Program-made: the position numbers and the translations under genes
NCBI RefSeq assembly: GCF_014851395.1
Contig: NW_024040040.1
Span: forward strand, 10,230,711-10,294,710
From: Micropterus salmoides
Lineage: Eukaryota; Chordata; Actinopteri; Centrarchiformes; Centrarchidae
Direction of reading: 5' to 3'
Length of the DNA: 64,000 nt
The notes under the pieces: model-generated
Databases searched by the model: none
Told to the model about the DNA's origin: nothing
Seen by the model: only the letters and a program-made list of their open reading frames with translations
Shown: positions 36,084 through 47,620 of the stretch, piece after piece
Layout: each line of letters begins with the position of its first letter
How positions within the stretch are numbered: position 1 is the first letter of the stretch

Positions 36084-36430
36084 GTTAGCAAATTTTGCAT
36101 GCCTGCCGAGAATTGTAGGAAAATGCATTACCAGTTCTGCTTTTAAACGCTATACTATTCTTTGTGGGGTTGATCAATAGTGATAAATGATCTGTATATA
36201 TTTTATGAACGTTAATCGTTAATATATTATTACACAGTAAAAGTACCATTTCTTGAGATTCAGCAAAAACATGTGGCGTTAACCGCATTCAAACAGCAAA
36301 GTGTCCTAAAAGGACCTTAAGAAGTGAATTGTATAATTTCGGCAAAACAGATATTGTAGGCTACCTACCGAAATTTGCATCCACCTCGAGGTGTATGCAA
36401 TTCACGGCAGGCATGCAGAATTCAGCACAA
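36084..36430. repeat. Inverted-repeat element (GCATGCCTGCCG arms)
   Basis: Two 18-bp arms, 36097-36114 and 36399-36416, are inverted copies with one mismatch (GCATGCCTGCCG[A/T]GAATT), and weaker similarity extends outward. The interior segment 36157-36192 resembles 45718-45753 in the right part of the hAT-type element, so the two are probably one family. Confidence 0.45.
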
Positions 36431-38978
36431 CACCTGCGCTGCAAAACGTCACTAGACCTTGTGGGATCAAGGCCTGATCATTGTTATAATCTCACAGTAA
36501 GCTCACGCAGTCTACCGGAGGTAGAGTGTGTCTGACTTGACGGCGCTTTTTTTATTCCCCTATCTATCAAGTCTGCAAAAGTCAGCCAGTTATCTCGAAC
36601 GCACCTGTTGACTACCAGTTATACAGCGTGGTAACTTCAACAGCTGTTTTCCAAAGTTAACAAAGCTCTCCTTATTAGCTAGGCTCCTTACATGCTTGCT
36701 AATAACTGTTGACAGCATTGTGTTGGACAGATTTGTGCAGGTGTGTTTATGTTTATGTTGTTCGTGTTTGCAAAAGAGAGAGAGAGAGCGACTGAGTGAG
36801 ATGATGTGCGGAGCAAATGTGCGCTGCGCAGCAATCAAGAATGATTTTAAAATGGGTTGCCAAATTTACTTGGGCGGCTGTTCATCTACGTGGGCTGAAT
36901 TGTCACAAAACACAAACTTCAACAACTTCAACAACTTTCAGACCTTGCACATTCACTTCACCCATTTTTCACACATCTCTGCAGAGATGTCAAAATGTTG
37001 TGTCAGTCAGAGATAATGGTAGTGGCTAATAAAACGGCCATAGGTCTCTTGGTGCTTCCTGCAGTGTTTAACCTTTTGTCCCAAGGGTTGAACTTTAGTC
37101 TGTATGGTATACAAACTTCTTTTGACAGTGAGAACATCTTCACTGAATAACTAAATGTGGAGGAAGTTAACAGACATCACCTTTACAACGTGACCAAATT
37201 TCTACAAAAAGATTAAAGATTTTTATGAAATTAGCATGTTTGATGAGATATTCCCTGTCAACTGTTTTTAAAAAAATATATTTTGTGGGTATTTTGCCTT
37301 TATTTGAGAGAGATAGGACAGTGCATAGCCTGTGAAAATGTGGGAGAAATCACTTTGAATATTCTGCCTCAGATTTGTGAAGTGATCCACTGTTTGCCAT
37401 CAAGTGTTTGTCATATTCTAGACATAAGGTATAGTTTAAAACCACAGTTAACCGTCTGATTTCTTCAACTTACACTCAGGAGGAAAAATCAGCCTTTACA
37501 CTTCAAATAAATGATTTGATTTTTATCGTGATAGTTATCTTATGGGTTCTGAACAATGATATTAGAAAATGCTCAGTGTACATAAGCTCATTTTACTGAA
37601 AGGTTTGTGTATTATGAGTTTCATAATGCAGACAGCTGCATGGAGGTCCATTCACTACCCAGCAACTGTACATAGTAGAAATACCATTTGGATCTCAAAA
37701 TGCTCAGTATTGCAGTACCACAAACTGTAACTAAGCTCACTCTACTTACCTGTACACTTTGAGATGCAGTGAAGTCTAATGGTAAGTAAAGTCTTTTCAA
37801 GTCAGCCAATCCATCAGGTCTATGACTTTTCATATAACTATGACATAATTCAAAATCAGCTTAAATGCTCACAGCAATCACATGTACTTTGACAGATACT
37901 TTAGAAATAACCAAGAGAAACAGGGGTGGTAAAATAGTGTCCAGAAGTGCTTGGAGTGCAGTCAGGAGATGTTATTTACTTCAAAGCCCTCGCACACTCC
38001 ATTAGACATAATGGAGTGTGGGACTGTTCAGTGGCTGGCCAGAGCATGTTTTTGACTGTCAGACAGTAGACGAGGTGCTGAAAAGTGAGCCCCAGCCATG
38101 TAGGATGCATAATCATCCAAGTGTAACAGGCTGAGCGCATATGGGAGGAAACATTGAGTTGTAAGCCCGGTTCAAGAAAAATAAATTAAAAACACAAGCA
38201 GCAGCAATACTATTCCTGCCTGTCTCTCAGCTATGGAAACACGTGTAACGTCACATGCTTCATTGGGTACAATTAAAAGCTTTGCACATTGTATACAGAA
38301 GCTAATGGCACCAGGAGGGGGATCTTAACACCATTTCCATACATTGAAAGTACTACTTCGTGAAGCATGCAGTGAACACAACTGGTGCCATCAGGAGGGT
38401 TCCATATAATTTCAAGCTTAATTATCACAAGATTTGCTGTCCTTGGACAATGTGGTAAAAGCAGAGCTGGACTGCTTGATCAATTAAAACAACTAATTAC
38501 TTCTTTTTATTCTAATATTATTCATAAGTCTGGGTAAATCTGCTTCTGTGAATGATCATGGAAGCAAACAGTGTTGACGTTCAGTACTCATGTTCTCCTT
38601 TTGCACAATAAAATCAAAGCAGATGGAACACTACACATTTAAGGTCAATGAATCAAGGACAATGACTAATTATTACTTTTTCCTTAGAAAATTCAACCAA
38701 ATTTCAAAACGTTAAGCTTATTTGGGACATCCGTGCCTTTTTAATATCAATTTAATGTTCATACTTATATAATACAAAATATTCAGCTTTTTTTTGCTGC
38801 TTTCTAGGGCTGTCCCCGACTAAGGACTTACATAGTCGAATCAGAATAATCAAGTCTAGCCTAAAGTCGACTGATAGTCGAATCATGTGCTGCGGGGACG
38901 ATGACACACCGTAACACCGCGTTAATCTTGACAAGCTGCAGAGCTGTAGTCTCTATTCTATTCAGACACTGTAACTTA

Positions 38979-39437
38979 TGTTATGGCAGAAAATTGTGTC
39001 CTCTTACATTTAATCTTTTATGCATGTTCTTTTACTATTATTATTATTATTATTATTATGTATTGTGTTTTATCCTTAAACTTTCCTCTCCTATACTTAT
39101 GATGTTAGTCTGTCCACATTTACTAGGGTTTAGGTCAGAGCTGTGAGATTGTTTTGGTGTTTCCCTCTCTTGTTGTTCCTCTCCTCTCCTGGAATGTTCA
39201 TTCAAGGCCAAGAGCGGATCTCTGTTCCCCAAAACATAGAAACCTAGACTGTGTAAATGATGATGCATCCCTTTGCTCAGGGCCAGACGTTAGTGACTGT
39301 CTTAGGAGACAGAACCTCTGTTCCAGCTGATTTGTGTTGTAGTACTTCTCTGTTTATTCTCTTTTGTTAAATAAATTCGGTTTGTTGTAACTCAATTATT
39401 TGCTCAGCCCCTCACCAGGAATATAATTTCCACGACA
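38979..39437 (+). repeat. 5' LTR of the endogenous retrovirus
   Basis: 459 bp, TGTTATGG...CACGACA. Contains a short TTA microsatellite and AATAAA at 39370-39375. Its partner is at 45062-45540. Confidence 0.92.
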
Positions 39438-39440
39438 ATT

Positions 39441-39458
39441 TGGTACCCCAGATGGGAC
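39441..39458 (+). promoter_or_regulatory. Primer-binding site, tRNA-Arg type
   Basis: TGGTACCCCAGATGGGAC begins three bases after the LTR end. Its reverse complement matches the 3' end of vertebrate tRNA-Arg(CCU) including the added CCA, with one mismatch as far as I recall that tRNA sequence. Confidence 0.7.
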
Positions 39459-42400
39459 GGACGAGCGATTCGGACTCCGTTGAAGGACGGAGGCCGGCTT
39501 AAAATCCTCCCTGTAGGGAGAAGCTATGTTCAGCTCGTCGGTCCAGAGAGAAAAGGAAAAGAACTTACACGGTGAGAAATGAGTAGATAATTTGTTAAAA
39601 ATAAAGGGAGTGAGATTGAACAGAGTGAAGGAAGTGGTCTTATATCTTGCGCCTGAATGATTTGCATGACCCTCTATCTGCTTGTAAACTGACATGTGGG
39701 TGGAGAGTGAGACTGGATCAGGGGCTCGCGGACAGACATGTCCTGGTTTTCTCTGTGGTGTCCGAGGGTTTTTGGGGTTTCCAGCTGATAAGTTAGGTTT
39801 GCAGCGCTTAGCCTCAGACTTAACCGAACTCAGTGGACCCAGATATTGTTGTGGACCCGAGTACAGACTAGCTAGAGAGAGTAGACTATGGCGAGTGTCA
39901 GAGTAAAGTGAGGACTGAGTCTGAATCCACTCCCAGATTACCTTCACCAGCTATGAAATTGATGACTAAAATATTAGACATTAATGGAACAATTTGAGAA
40001 GTGGGTTGAAATGGGTTTCCTGCAAAATGGAAGCTTTAGTCTAAAACTATTGAACCAGCTAAAGACATGCTTGGAGAGAAAGGAGAGCAGAAATGCAACA
40101 GAGCGTGCAGCCCTGTCCAGAGGAAAGAAAAGTAAAAAACTGCAATTCAGATGGGTAGGCTATATGAAGACAAGAACTGAGGACAAGGAAAGCTGAGAAC
40201 TTAGAATAAATTCATTAAGGATCTGATTAAACTGATTAGCCTATTGATGACTGATCAACTGATTATATCTTCTTTAACTGAGGTACACAAGTCACGCAAT
40301 CCATTCTGGCTGATCCAGTCCTGGACTCCGCTCCTCCTCCTCCAGAATGCTCCAGTCTGAGATCCAGTCCAGTAGGAAGACCACTGGTATTCCCTGGTGC
40401 TGCTAAAATCTGACCAGGCAGCAAAAGGGAGATGAGAAACCAACAATTAAAGGCCCACTGCCGGTGCACAGAAGGAAATCTGCTCCGGTCCAGAAAAAGT
40501 CCAATAAAGAGACATTGGCTCTCCCTCCAGATGCCCAGAGAAAGAAATGCCAGGAAAAAAATAGGACATTGTTGAAGCCACGGCTCACGTGACCAGCCTG
40601 ACTGAAACCTTCGACAGCTCCACAGACACAGCTGGAGCAGTTTGGATAAGGTTGTCAAAGAGTATGTGCCACAATGACTGAGAAACACAGCGATCATGCA
40701 AGACAGACAGCACGACAGAGCATGTTTAACACGAAGACAAAGCAAGAAGACAACTGTCAAAAGAAAATGATTGGTGCTGTATCAAGTCATCCTGTTACGA
40801 AGAAACAGACAATACAGGGGGGGGAGAGGGCGAAGAAAAGGGCAAAAGTGGACAGATTTTGAACAATTTCTAAAACAGACGACGAGAAGGAAAAAAAATC
40901 CAAAAAGGACTGAGCTGGAGGAGGCAGAACGGACGCTATTAACAGGATCCAGCCAAACGCACACCGAGTGAGTTACAACGCACAAATAAAGTACAAATTG
41001 AAACTAAATTGAATAACATGTTAAGATCATAGTAAGTAATATTAATCTTGACCATCCTATGTTTGTAATGAATACTGAGCACAAAGGGGTTGGGAAATTA
41101 TCAGAGTAACTGTTAATTAGTTCAAACCTAGCAGGTGACATCATTGTTAAATTGTTTGTTTAAAACTGCCCAAGAAGAGGGGCAGATGTTGTAAATATGG
41201 TACTATGTGGTGTGTGATATTCAGATTTTGATGAAACATGACAAAACACTCATTTTGGTAATCAGAGCATTGGGACTGAGGAGAGAGGGTGACCTCTAAG
41301 GCAAACACACACACATGCACACAGACTTTCCAATGCATTCCCCACTGCACAGTAGTCTACACAGTTCAGGTGGACAGATGAAATTCTAGATAAATTATGG
41401 ACAAATAATTTAGGGACAGTTAAAGAGAGATAGATTAGATATTTATTGCGAAATATTATCTGGAGGCATGGAGCTGCTGCTGTTGTGTTGTTTGTCTCTT
41501 TTTCTAAGTTGAGCTGCCTCAAAGGGTAGTTACATGGGTAAATCAAGTAATTTGGAGCTGGAAGGAAGGGAGAAGATGGGATTCTTACCCGTAGTCGGCT
41601 GACTGACGAGTGCCCAGTGGTGGGGCCCGAGAACCGGGACTGCAAGGGTGGTGACATCAACAAGTCTGTTTTGACACACATTGCTGTGGTTCTGAGTTCC
41701 GGTGAACTAGTTCCAATAACATTTTTTCCATACACCATGGGTAGACATTCATTCAACAGTGACCTCATGTCTGAGGTGCCAACTGAATGAGAGTTTATAG
41801 CTATAGATTTCACAAAGTCAAGTTAGATTTGGAAACAAGAAGCGCTTAAAAGGTGTTGAACATGTTTGATTGTTTATTAATATGTTTTGAATTCTCTGTT
41901 ATAGGCTGGAGTCACCATCCCCTATGATGACTCGCCTGCCCACTCTCACAATTTTCCATCAAAGGGAAAACTGTGGGGAAGGCCAACCAACAGAGCACAG
42001 AGTGGTAGAGTGTAAATGAGTAGAGCATCTGCGAGTACTAGGTCTCAAATCTTTACACAAACCGGTTATTGATTAAATCAAATGCCACACATTTCTCTGT
42101 TGGTGATTCAAAGGCCTGGTAAAAATTTTACATTAGCCACGCGACTGGTCGGTTTCGTTCTGCAGTCCATCACACGAAGCATGCTGAGATGACCACTGTT
42201 TGCTAAAGCGCTTAGATCTCAATGGCCACACACAAGGCTAGTCTGTCTCAATTGCAATTGGAACAGACAGGATAAACCTGGGACATGTGATCACAGTGAA
42301 AGTACGTCTCTCCCTCCCACATCGTACAAGCCTTTTCTATCTATTCCAAAAGCAATCACTATAAAGAGGTGATGACGACTTTGTAGACTAAGGATCCTAA

Positions 42401-43400
42401 TTATTAACAAAGGTTAAAAGAGAGATGAATCTCTCTCCCATGATTCATGGTGAAAAACAGTGCACTTGACAGACTCACTGAGAGGCCAGAGCCTCACTGA
42501 CTGAAAAGGCTCTCCACAGTCCGCCGTACTCGGGGACTACCAAGACCTGACCTTTGACCTGCGTTCTTACTTGGGTGGCTGACCAGAAGACAATGACCTG
42601 AAGTGTTCTGACACTACATCCTGGGGGGGAAACCAGAAGACTGGTGCTTTGTTGTCCTGTTGCTTATTGTTCCTGTTGCTTATTTTATACTGAACTAGAT
42701 GTTTGTCTGTCTGCACCCATATACCGCCCTTTAATGACAAAAAGCACACCAACAGATTCCCACAGCAGAAGCCAGAACGGATGCTGCCAGCTCATTCTAT
42801 GTTGTTGAATGTTATTGTTTAACCCTTTCAAAACATGGTCAAGAAGGTTGCTCATGTGTGGGCCAATGGACCACGTGGGCAAAAGGGGGGAGGCTGAATA
42901 AGGACTGAATGAAGGTTGCTGAACTAACAGATTTCAATAATATTCGTGAATAACAGTTTTAATGTTTTAAGTGTTTTTTTGTAAAGTTTTTCCTTTAACT
43001 GTTTGATATTGCCTACGGTATGAATGGATGATTAACAAAGGTTAACACTAACCTCTTAAAGTGAGTTTGAATCTGCTTCGAGACTAGACTGAGCAGCTGT
43101 TCAGGGTCAGAAATGGAAGGTAAACGGTCTGTGTTTTTGGACACTTTGAGCACCAAGTAAGAAGACTCACTCAGAGAGGGTGAGACCAGTTTAAAACATG
43201 CTACTGTCTAGCCAGAGCTATCTCAGAGAGATTGTGGAAGCAAAACAACTACGGACCAACTCAAAATCTCATGCTGTAGTAATCTGTGTCTTTCCTACAG
43301 GTCCAGACGTGATATTATGGTGAACTGCACTAATACCATGTGAATAAATGAAATGCTTGTAGTTGTTGGCATGTTAAGTAAATAGGTTAAAGTTTTCCAC
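39459..43400 (+). other. Retroviral leader and decayed gag-like interior
   Basis: A 70-codon + strand frame at 39984-40196 (MEQFEKWVEMGFLQNGSFSL, then basic) and lysine-rich pieces at 40430-40980 are placed and composed like a retroviral gag, but none has a recognisable capsid or zinc-knuckle motif. No pol motifs (YxDD, D..D-35-E) were found in either strand up to 43400. The gag call rests on position only. Confidence 0.35.
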
Positions 43401-43418
43401 AAACAGGAGGCCAGAGCG

Positions 43419-44600
43419 GTGGCCAAAGCCCTAACAAGCCTAATAACTGAAATTCATCTCTGTTTTCTATCCTTAGTGAGGGCATCAGCAACAGAGTGCT
43501 GGTGCAGTAAAATGGTAACGGGGCACCCTTTCCAGTTGCCAGGATGGGAGCGGTTAGGTCTCAGGGGTTTAATGTTGTTTTTGACAGGTATTTCTGTGAT
43601 TTTGGTGTTTCCTATTCTGTATGTGTTTGACAAACGTCCACCTGCATCCAACTCGACCACACTGATACCGCATAGTCTTAACAGATCAAAGCGAGCAGTA
43701 ACACCACTGAGCTTCCCACCGGAGGGGAATGCCTGGTACCGAGTGCTGAATAGTTCTGTGCGCGCCACTTTAAATTCTAGTTGCTATGCATGCATGACCG
43801 GGAAGCTACGCTTTAGGCAGTTGCCTCTGCCTTACATAGCCTACATGGAACGCTCACATGTAGTTTCCAAATTTAAACCTTTCCCACTCTCCGACACCCG
43901 GCAGACCTGGTCAGGGCCTGGGAATGCATGCTCACACGTGGCTACAAAGTCGACACAGCCCTGTTAGAAACTTGTGCTAAATATCCACTCCTTGCCCACG
44001 CAAGCACCGCCATACCAACTCCTCAAAACACAGCAGTAGCGACAGACGTCAAATTTAAATGTTGTCACAGAGGTGAGACTCATTCCAAGGTTCACACGGC
44101 TGTCGGTAGGACATTTTCCTGGTGTGTGCTCACACACCTGGGACTGCACAGTAGACAACAACACAGACTGCCACACTGCATACAAGCCTAGCGCTGACAT
44201 ACTATTACACCAAATCCGTGCCATCCCTGACCTGTACTGGTCCTGTGGGAGTGGCCGGCTGTACCAAACTCTGCTGGAAGGATGGAGAGGTACATACATG
44301 AGAGTAGTATTGGCATTGGATGTCCTTATCATGCCATATGAAGCCTCACAGCCAGAAACACTCCATCCCAGACTTTTCCTCCAATGATCATAATGTGTAT
44401 AAAGATGCCATAGCGGTGCCCTGAGGGGTCCCAAATTTGTTTAACGAAAGAAATCAAATCGTGGCGGGGTTTGAATCAAGTCTCTGATGATGTGGGTGTA
44501 CAATTAACAAAAAGATGGAGATTGTGGATACTTTTATTACAATCAACCGTCAAAGCTTGTGACTGCTAAATATTGAGATATTAACATGTGCTTGTCCGAA
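43419..44600 (+). pseudogene. Retroviral env pseudogene
   Basis: A 182-codon frame (43419-43967) has a hydrophobic segment at about residues 49-70, an RSKR furin-type site shortly after it, NAWYRVLNSS with several N-glycosylation sequons, and a CYAC motif, the layout of the leader and N-terminal surface region of fish retroviral env genes. A further piece in another frame (44073-44387) and GVPNLFNERNQIVAGFE near 44430 resemble downstream surface/transmembrane sequence. At least two frame changes and several stops separate these parts. The fusion peptide region and transmembrane anchor are not clear. It is a broken gene. Confidence 0.6.
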
Positions 44601-45047
44601 AGACTAATTGAATTTATTTTAAGAAATTAATTAACAAATAAAGACCAAACTCTTTATTATCAATTTCAATTCCGGTGACAGGACCATTAGATTGGTGAGT
44701 AATGCACACACACACTTGGAAAAGCTTTTATCTGATGGAACCAGGCAACAGTTTTTCAATACAAAAGGTCTCAGACACAGAAGTAGTCCTGCAAAGAAAC
44801 ATTCACACTGGTAGATTTCGTGTTTTATCCCACAAGTTAATATAGTAGACATTATAGATACCATGCTATAGGTCAGTTATGAATGTTATACATGATATTT
44901 GATAGCCAAGGTTCTCATCCAGGATGAGTACGAATATAAACATGTTTGATCCCCTGCTTATTCATAACTTAATGTCTGTGTTCTGCAAAATTGGCTACGG
45001 CTAATTTTCTATTGTCAATTTTCTGTATTTGGATGTCCATATATATG

Positions 45048-45061
45048 GCCAGAGGGAGGAT
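45048..45061 (+). promoter_or_regulatory. Polypurine tract
   Basis: Purine-rich agagggaggat directly precedes the 3' LTR, the usual plus-strand priming site of retroviruses. Confidence 0.65.
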
Positions 45062-45540
45062 TGTTATGACAGAAAATTGTGTCCTCTTATATATTATTAT
45101 TTAATCTTTTATGTATGTTCTTTTACTACTATTATTATTATTATTATTATGTATTGTGTTTTATCCTTAAACTTTCCTCTCCTATACTTATGATGTTCGT
45201 CTGTCCACATTTACTAGGGTTTAGGTCAGAGCTGTGAGATTGGTTTGGTGTTTCCCTCTCTTGTTGTTCCTCTCCTCTCCTGGAATGTTCATTCAAGGCC
45301 GAGAGAGAATCTCTGTTCCCCAAAACATAGAAACCTAGACTGTGTAAATGATGATGCATCCCTTTGCTCAGGGCCAGACGTTAGTGACTGTCTTAGGAGA
45401 CAGAACCGCTGTTCCAGCTGATTTGTGTTGTAGTACTTCTCTGTTTATTCTCTTTTGTTAAATAAATTCTTCAAAGACAACGGTTTGTTGTAACACAATT
45501 ATTTGCTCAGCCCCTCACCAGGAATATAATTTCCACGAGA
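45062..45540 (+). repeat. 3' LTR of the endogenous retrovirus
   Basis: 479 bp, TGTTATGA...CACGAGA (the terminal CA is mutated). Carries AATAAA at 45461-45466. It has an extra 12 bases (ttcaaagacaac) after this signal compared with the 5' LTR. Confidence 0.92.
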
Positions 45541-46124
45541 ACTTACACTGTACATTTCCAGCTAAACCGAGTCTTATTGTTGACCCTTTTCTCTCTGCTC
45601 ACCTGCCATTTACCGGTCATGTGCAGAGTTTTGCGTGCATGCCATGTGGCCAACAACTGCATGCATGTCGTGGTTCCTTGCAGGTCTATTTCAAGTACTA
45701 GTTACAAACGATGTAATATTCTTTGTGTGGTTCATCAATAGTGATAAATTATCCGAACGTCCCGCGAAGTGCGGACAACTCTGCACAACAACGGTGAAGT
45801 TAAGGCTCCGTCTCTAGAGCAAGTTTCACTTGTGCCAATACACATGCACTGATGCCTGCTATCTTGAGGGTTAGGCTTACAATTCTGGATTTAATCACGC
45901 ACTTTAAAAACATTTATTAAAAGCTTTTTTTCCTGTTCTCATTTTCTTATTTACAGCATTATATATTGAAATGTATATTGTAATAGGCAGTATATTAACT
46001 TATTGGGAGAAAACTGGTAGTTCTACGTAAAAATAGACATTGAGCACCTCCAAATCGCCAAAATGGCATGATCCTCGTTTTGCAGCAAATCTTTAACTGT
46101 GAGATTGACAGTTGAATCTGGCTC

Positions 46125-46224
46125 GAATCTTCGACTACTCAGGGTCAGCCCTACTGCTTTCATGGCTCCGCCCATCGAAGCATTGAATCTTCGACTACTC
46201 AGGGTCAGCCCTACTGCTTTCATA
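46125..46224. repeat. 60-bp-period duplication of the hAT terminus
   Basis: Forty bases starting gaatcttcgactactcaggg occur at 46125 and again at 46185, both carrying the element's terminal sequence and the adjacent ctgctttcat. Confidence 0.9.
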
Positions 46225-46229
46225 TATTA

Positions 46230-46720
46230 CTCTTCAGCTGTCATCCTGTATTCTTCTTTCAGCACTTACACACATCAACTGGCAGTTTCACTGCTTTTAT
46301 CTCTTATTCTTTAACAGAGTTTATCTGCCTTAAGCGCTCACACTTCAGCTAACACTTTAAACTCTTTCAAGGCTCAGATCTTCACCTTTGAAAAGCAAAA
46401 CCTTGGTCAGCTCCTCCAAGTCCCACACTGTTCATACACAGTTTACTGCAACTGCTTTCAGTAACACTTCAAGGGGCACCTTCTTTCTGTTTATATACTT
46501 AAAATGGCTAATTTCATTCTGTGACGTACATTTACAGTTCAATTTATCACCTACACACGTGACATTTAAACTTCCCTTCAGCACTTACACTTAAGTTGAC
46601 ACTTTAACTTGATTCAGCCTTTGCATTTTAGCTGCCATTTCACCTTCTTTTGGTAATTGTACTTCAACTGCAACTTTATCTTCTTTCAGTAATTCAGCTA
46701 TTTCTATAATAACTATTTCA
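46230..46720. repeat. Degenerate minisatellite (CTTCAGCTG..ACTTTAACTT)
   Basis: Units of roughly 37-40 bp resembling cacttacacttcaactg / cactttaacttctttcag recur through the stretch, with many substitutions and some interrupted units (46380-46540). Confidence 0.55.
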
Positions 46721-47489
46721 AGGGAAAATTTTCAGCAATAGGCGAAAATAAATTTTCTTAGGAAAATGTAGCCTTTTTAGTTGTACCATACTACAGACAT
46801 ATGTAAAACAATATTTAACCCTGCAGCTTGGAGTTACAAAGTAAAGCTGTAACGAACAGCCCCTTCTGAAAATGCCTTTCACCTAATTCAATAAAATATC
46901 TGTCACAGAAGGCGTCTATTTAATAACAGCAATAATATTTCCCACTCTAACCTGTATTTCTTTCATTAAACGTCAAATTCAGGCACCTGCATCAGTTTAA
47001 CGGCCTGGGACTGCTTCATGAGATCAGACAACGACAGTGAAAGCCAAGAAGGTTTAATGTTCAACTCAACTTAGTTAACCACCATGAAAGGTGGATGAAA
47101 CACATTGTTGTCTGTTTATGGGCTTTCAAGGGTGAGAGTGTGGGATGTTACCCTTCCTGCTCTGCATATGCCAGCACAGAGTGTGTGTGTGTGTGTCCAT
47201 CAGCTCAGTGTGATTTGTCTTTCTTCATCATGTCCTCTGATCTGTTGCCAGGGGCCTGCAGCTTTCCCTCTCTGTACATCCTACTCATTCTCACCTTTTC
47301 CCATCTTCCCTTCTGCCTCATCAATTACTTTCTTTCACACCAACACTGAAAAACAGGGACACTAACCGATATGATATAGATGTGGTACACTGATGCGGTG
47401 AGTCCAGGTAAAAGCTGTTGAGGCCTTATTGGTTTCTTTTATTAAATCTCAACCATTTAGAAATTAGAATTATGGCGACTGACTTTACT

Positions 47490-47620
47490 TGAAATGGTAA
47501 TGCAGCTGGTAACCCGTCCAGGGTGTACCCCGCCTTTTGCCCACTGTAAGCTGGGATTGGCTCCAGCCCTCCGCGACCCTGTACGCAGGATAAGCGGTTG
47601 ACGATGGATGGATGGATAAA
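47490..47620. repeat. 3' tail of a fish retroposon ending in ATGG repeats
   Basis: Contains ccagggtgtaccccgcc, gctgggattggctccagcc and gataagcggttgacgatgga followed by tandem GGAT, the 3' tail common to a widespread fish LINE/SINE group. The upstream part is absent. Confidence 0.6.

Larger units (their letters stand above)
38974..45545 (+). mobile_element. Endogenous retrovirus, complete LTR pair, pol not recognisable
   Basis: Two direct LTRs (38979-39437, 45062-45540) begin TGTTATG and differ by about ten substitutions plus a few indels by eye (about 2%). ACTTA flanks both ends (38974-38978 and 45541-45545). A primer-binding site and a polypurine tract are in the right places, and the interior holds a decayed env. 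The 5.6-kb interior has no recognisable protease, RT, RNase H or integrase, so the copy is internally deleted or too decayed and cannot move on its own. It lies antisense to MGAT5. Confidence 0.88.
38805..46153. mobile_element. hAT-type element split by an endogenous retrovirus
   Basis: The left end reads TAGGGCTGTCCCCGACTA. The right end is the reverse complement of TAGGGCTGACCCTGAGTAGT. Identical CTGCTTTC lies outside both ends (38797-38804 and 46154-46161), an 8-bp target duplication. Without the retrovirus at 38974-45545 the element would be about 780 bp, and it has no transposase. The right terminus is itself part of a 60-bp-period duplication. Confidence 0.75.

Noticed and set aside
39038..39058. 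Repeated blocks at 39.0 and 45.1 kb considered as a CRISPR-like or tandem array
   Set aside because: There are only two copies, 460-480 bp each, in direct orientation with PBS, PPT and target duplication. They are LTRs.
39396..39947. 183-codon - strand frame across the retroviral LTR end and leader
   Set aside because: It runs antisense through the LTR terminus and primer-binding site, so it is a shadow of the retroviral leader.
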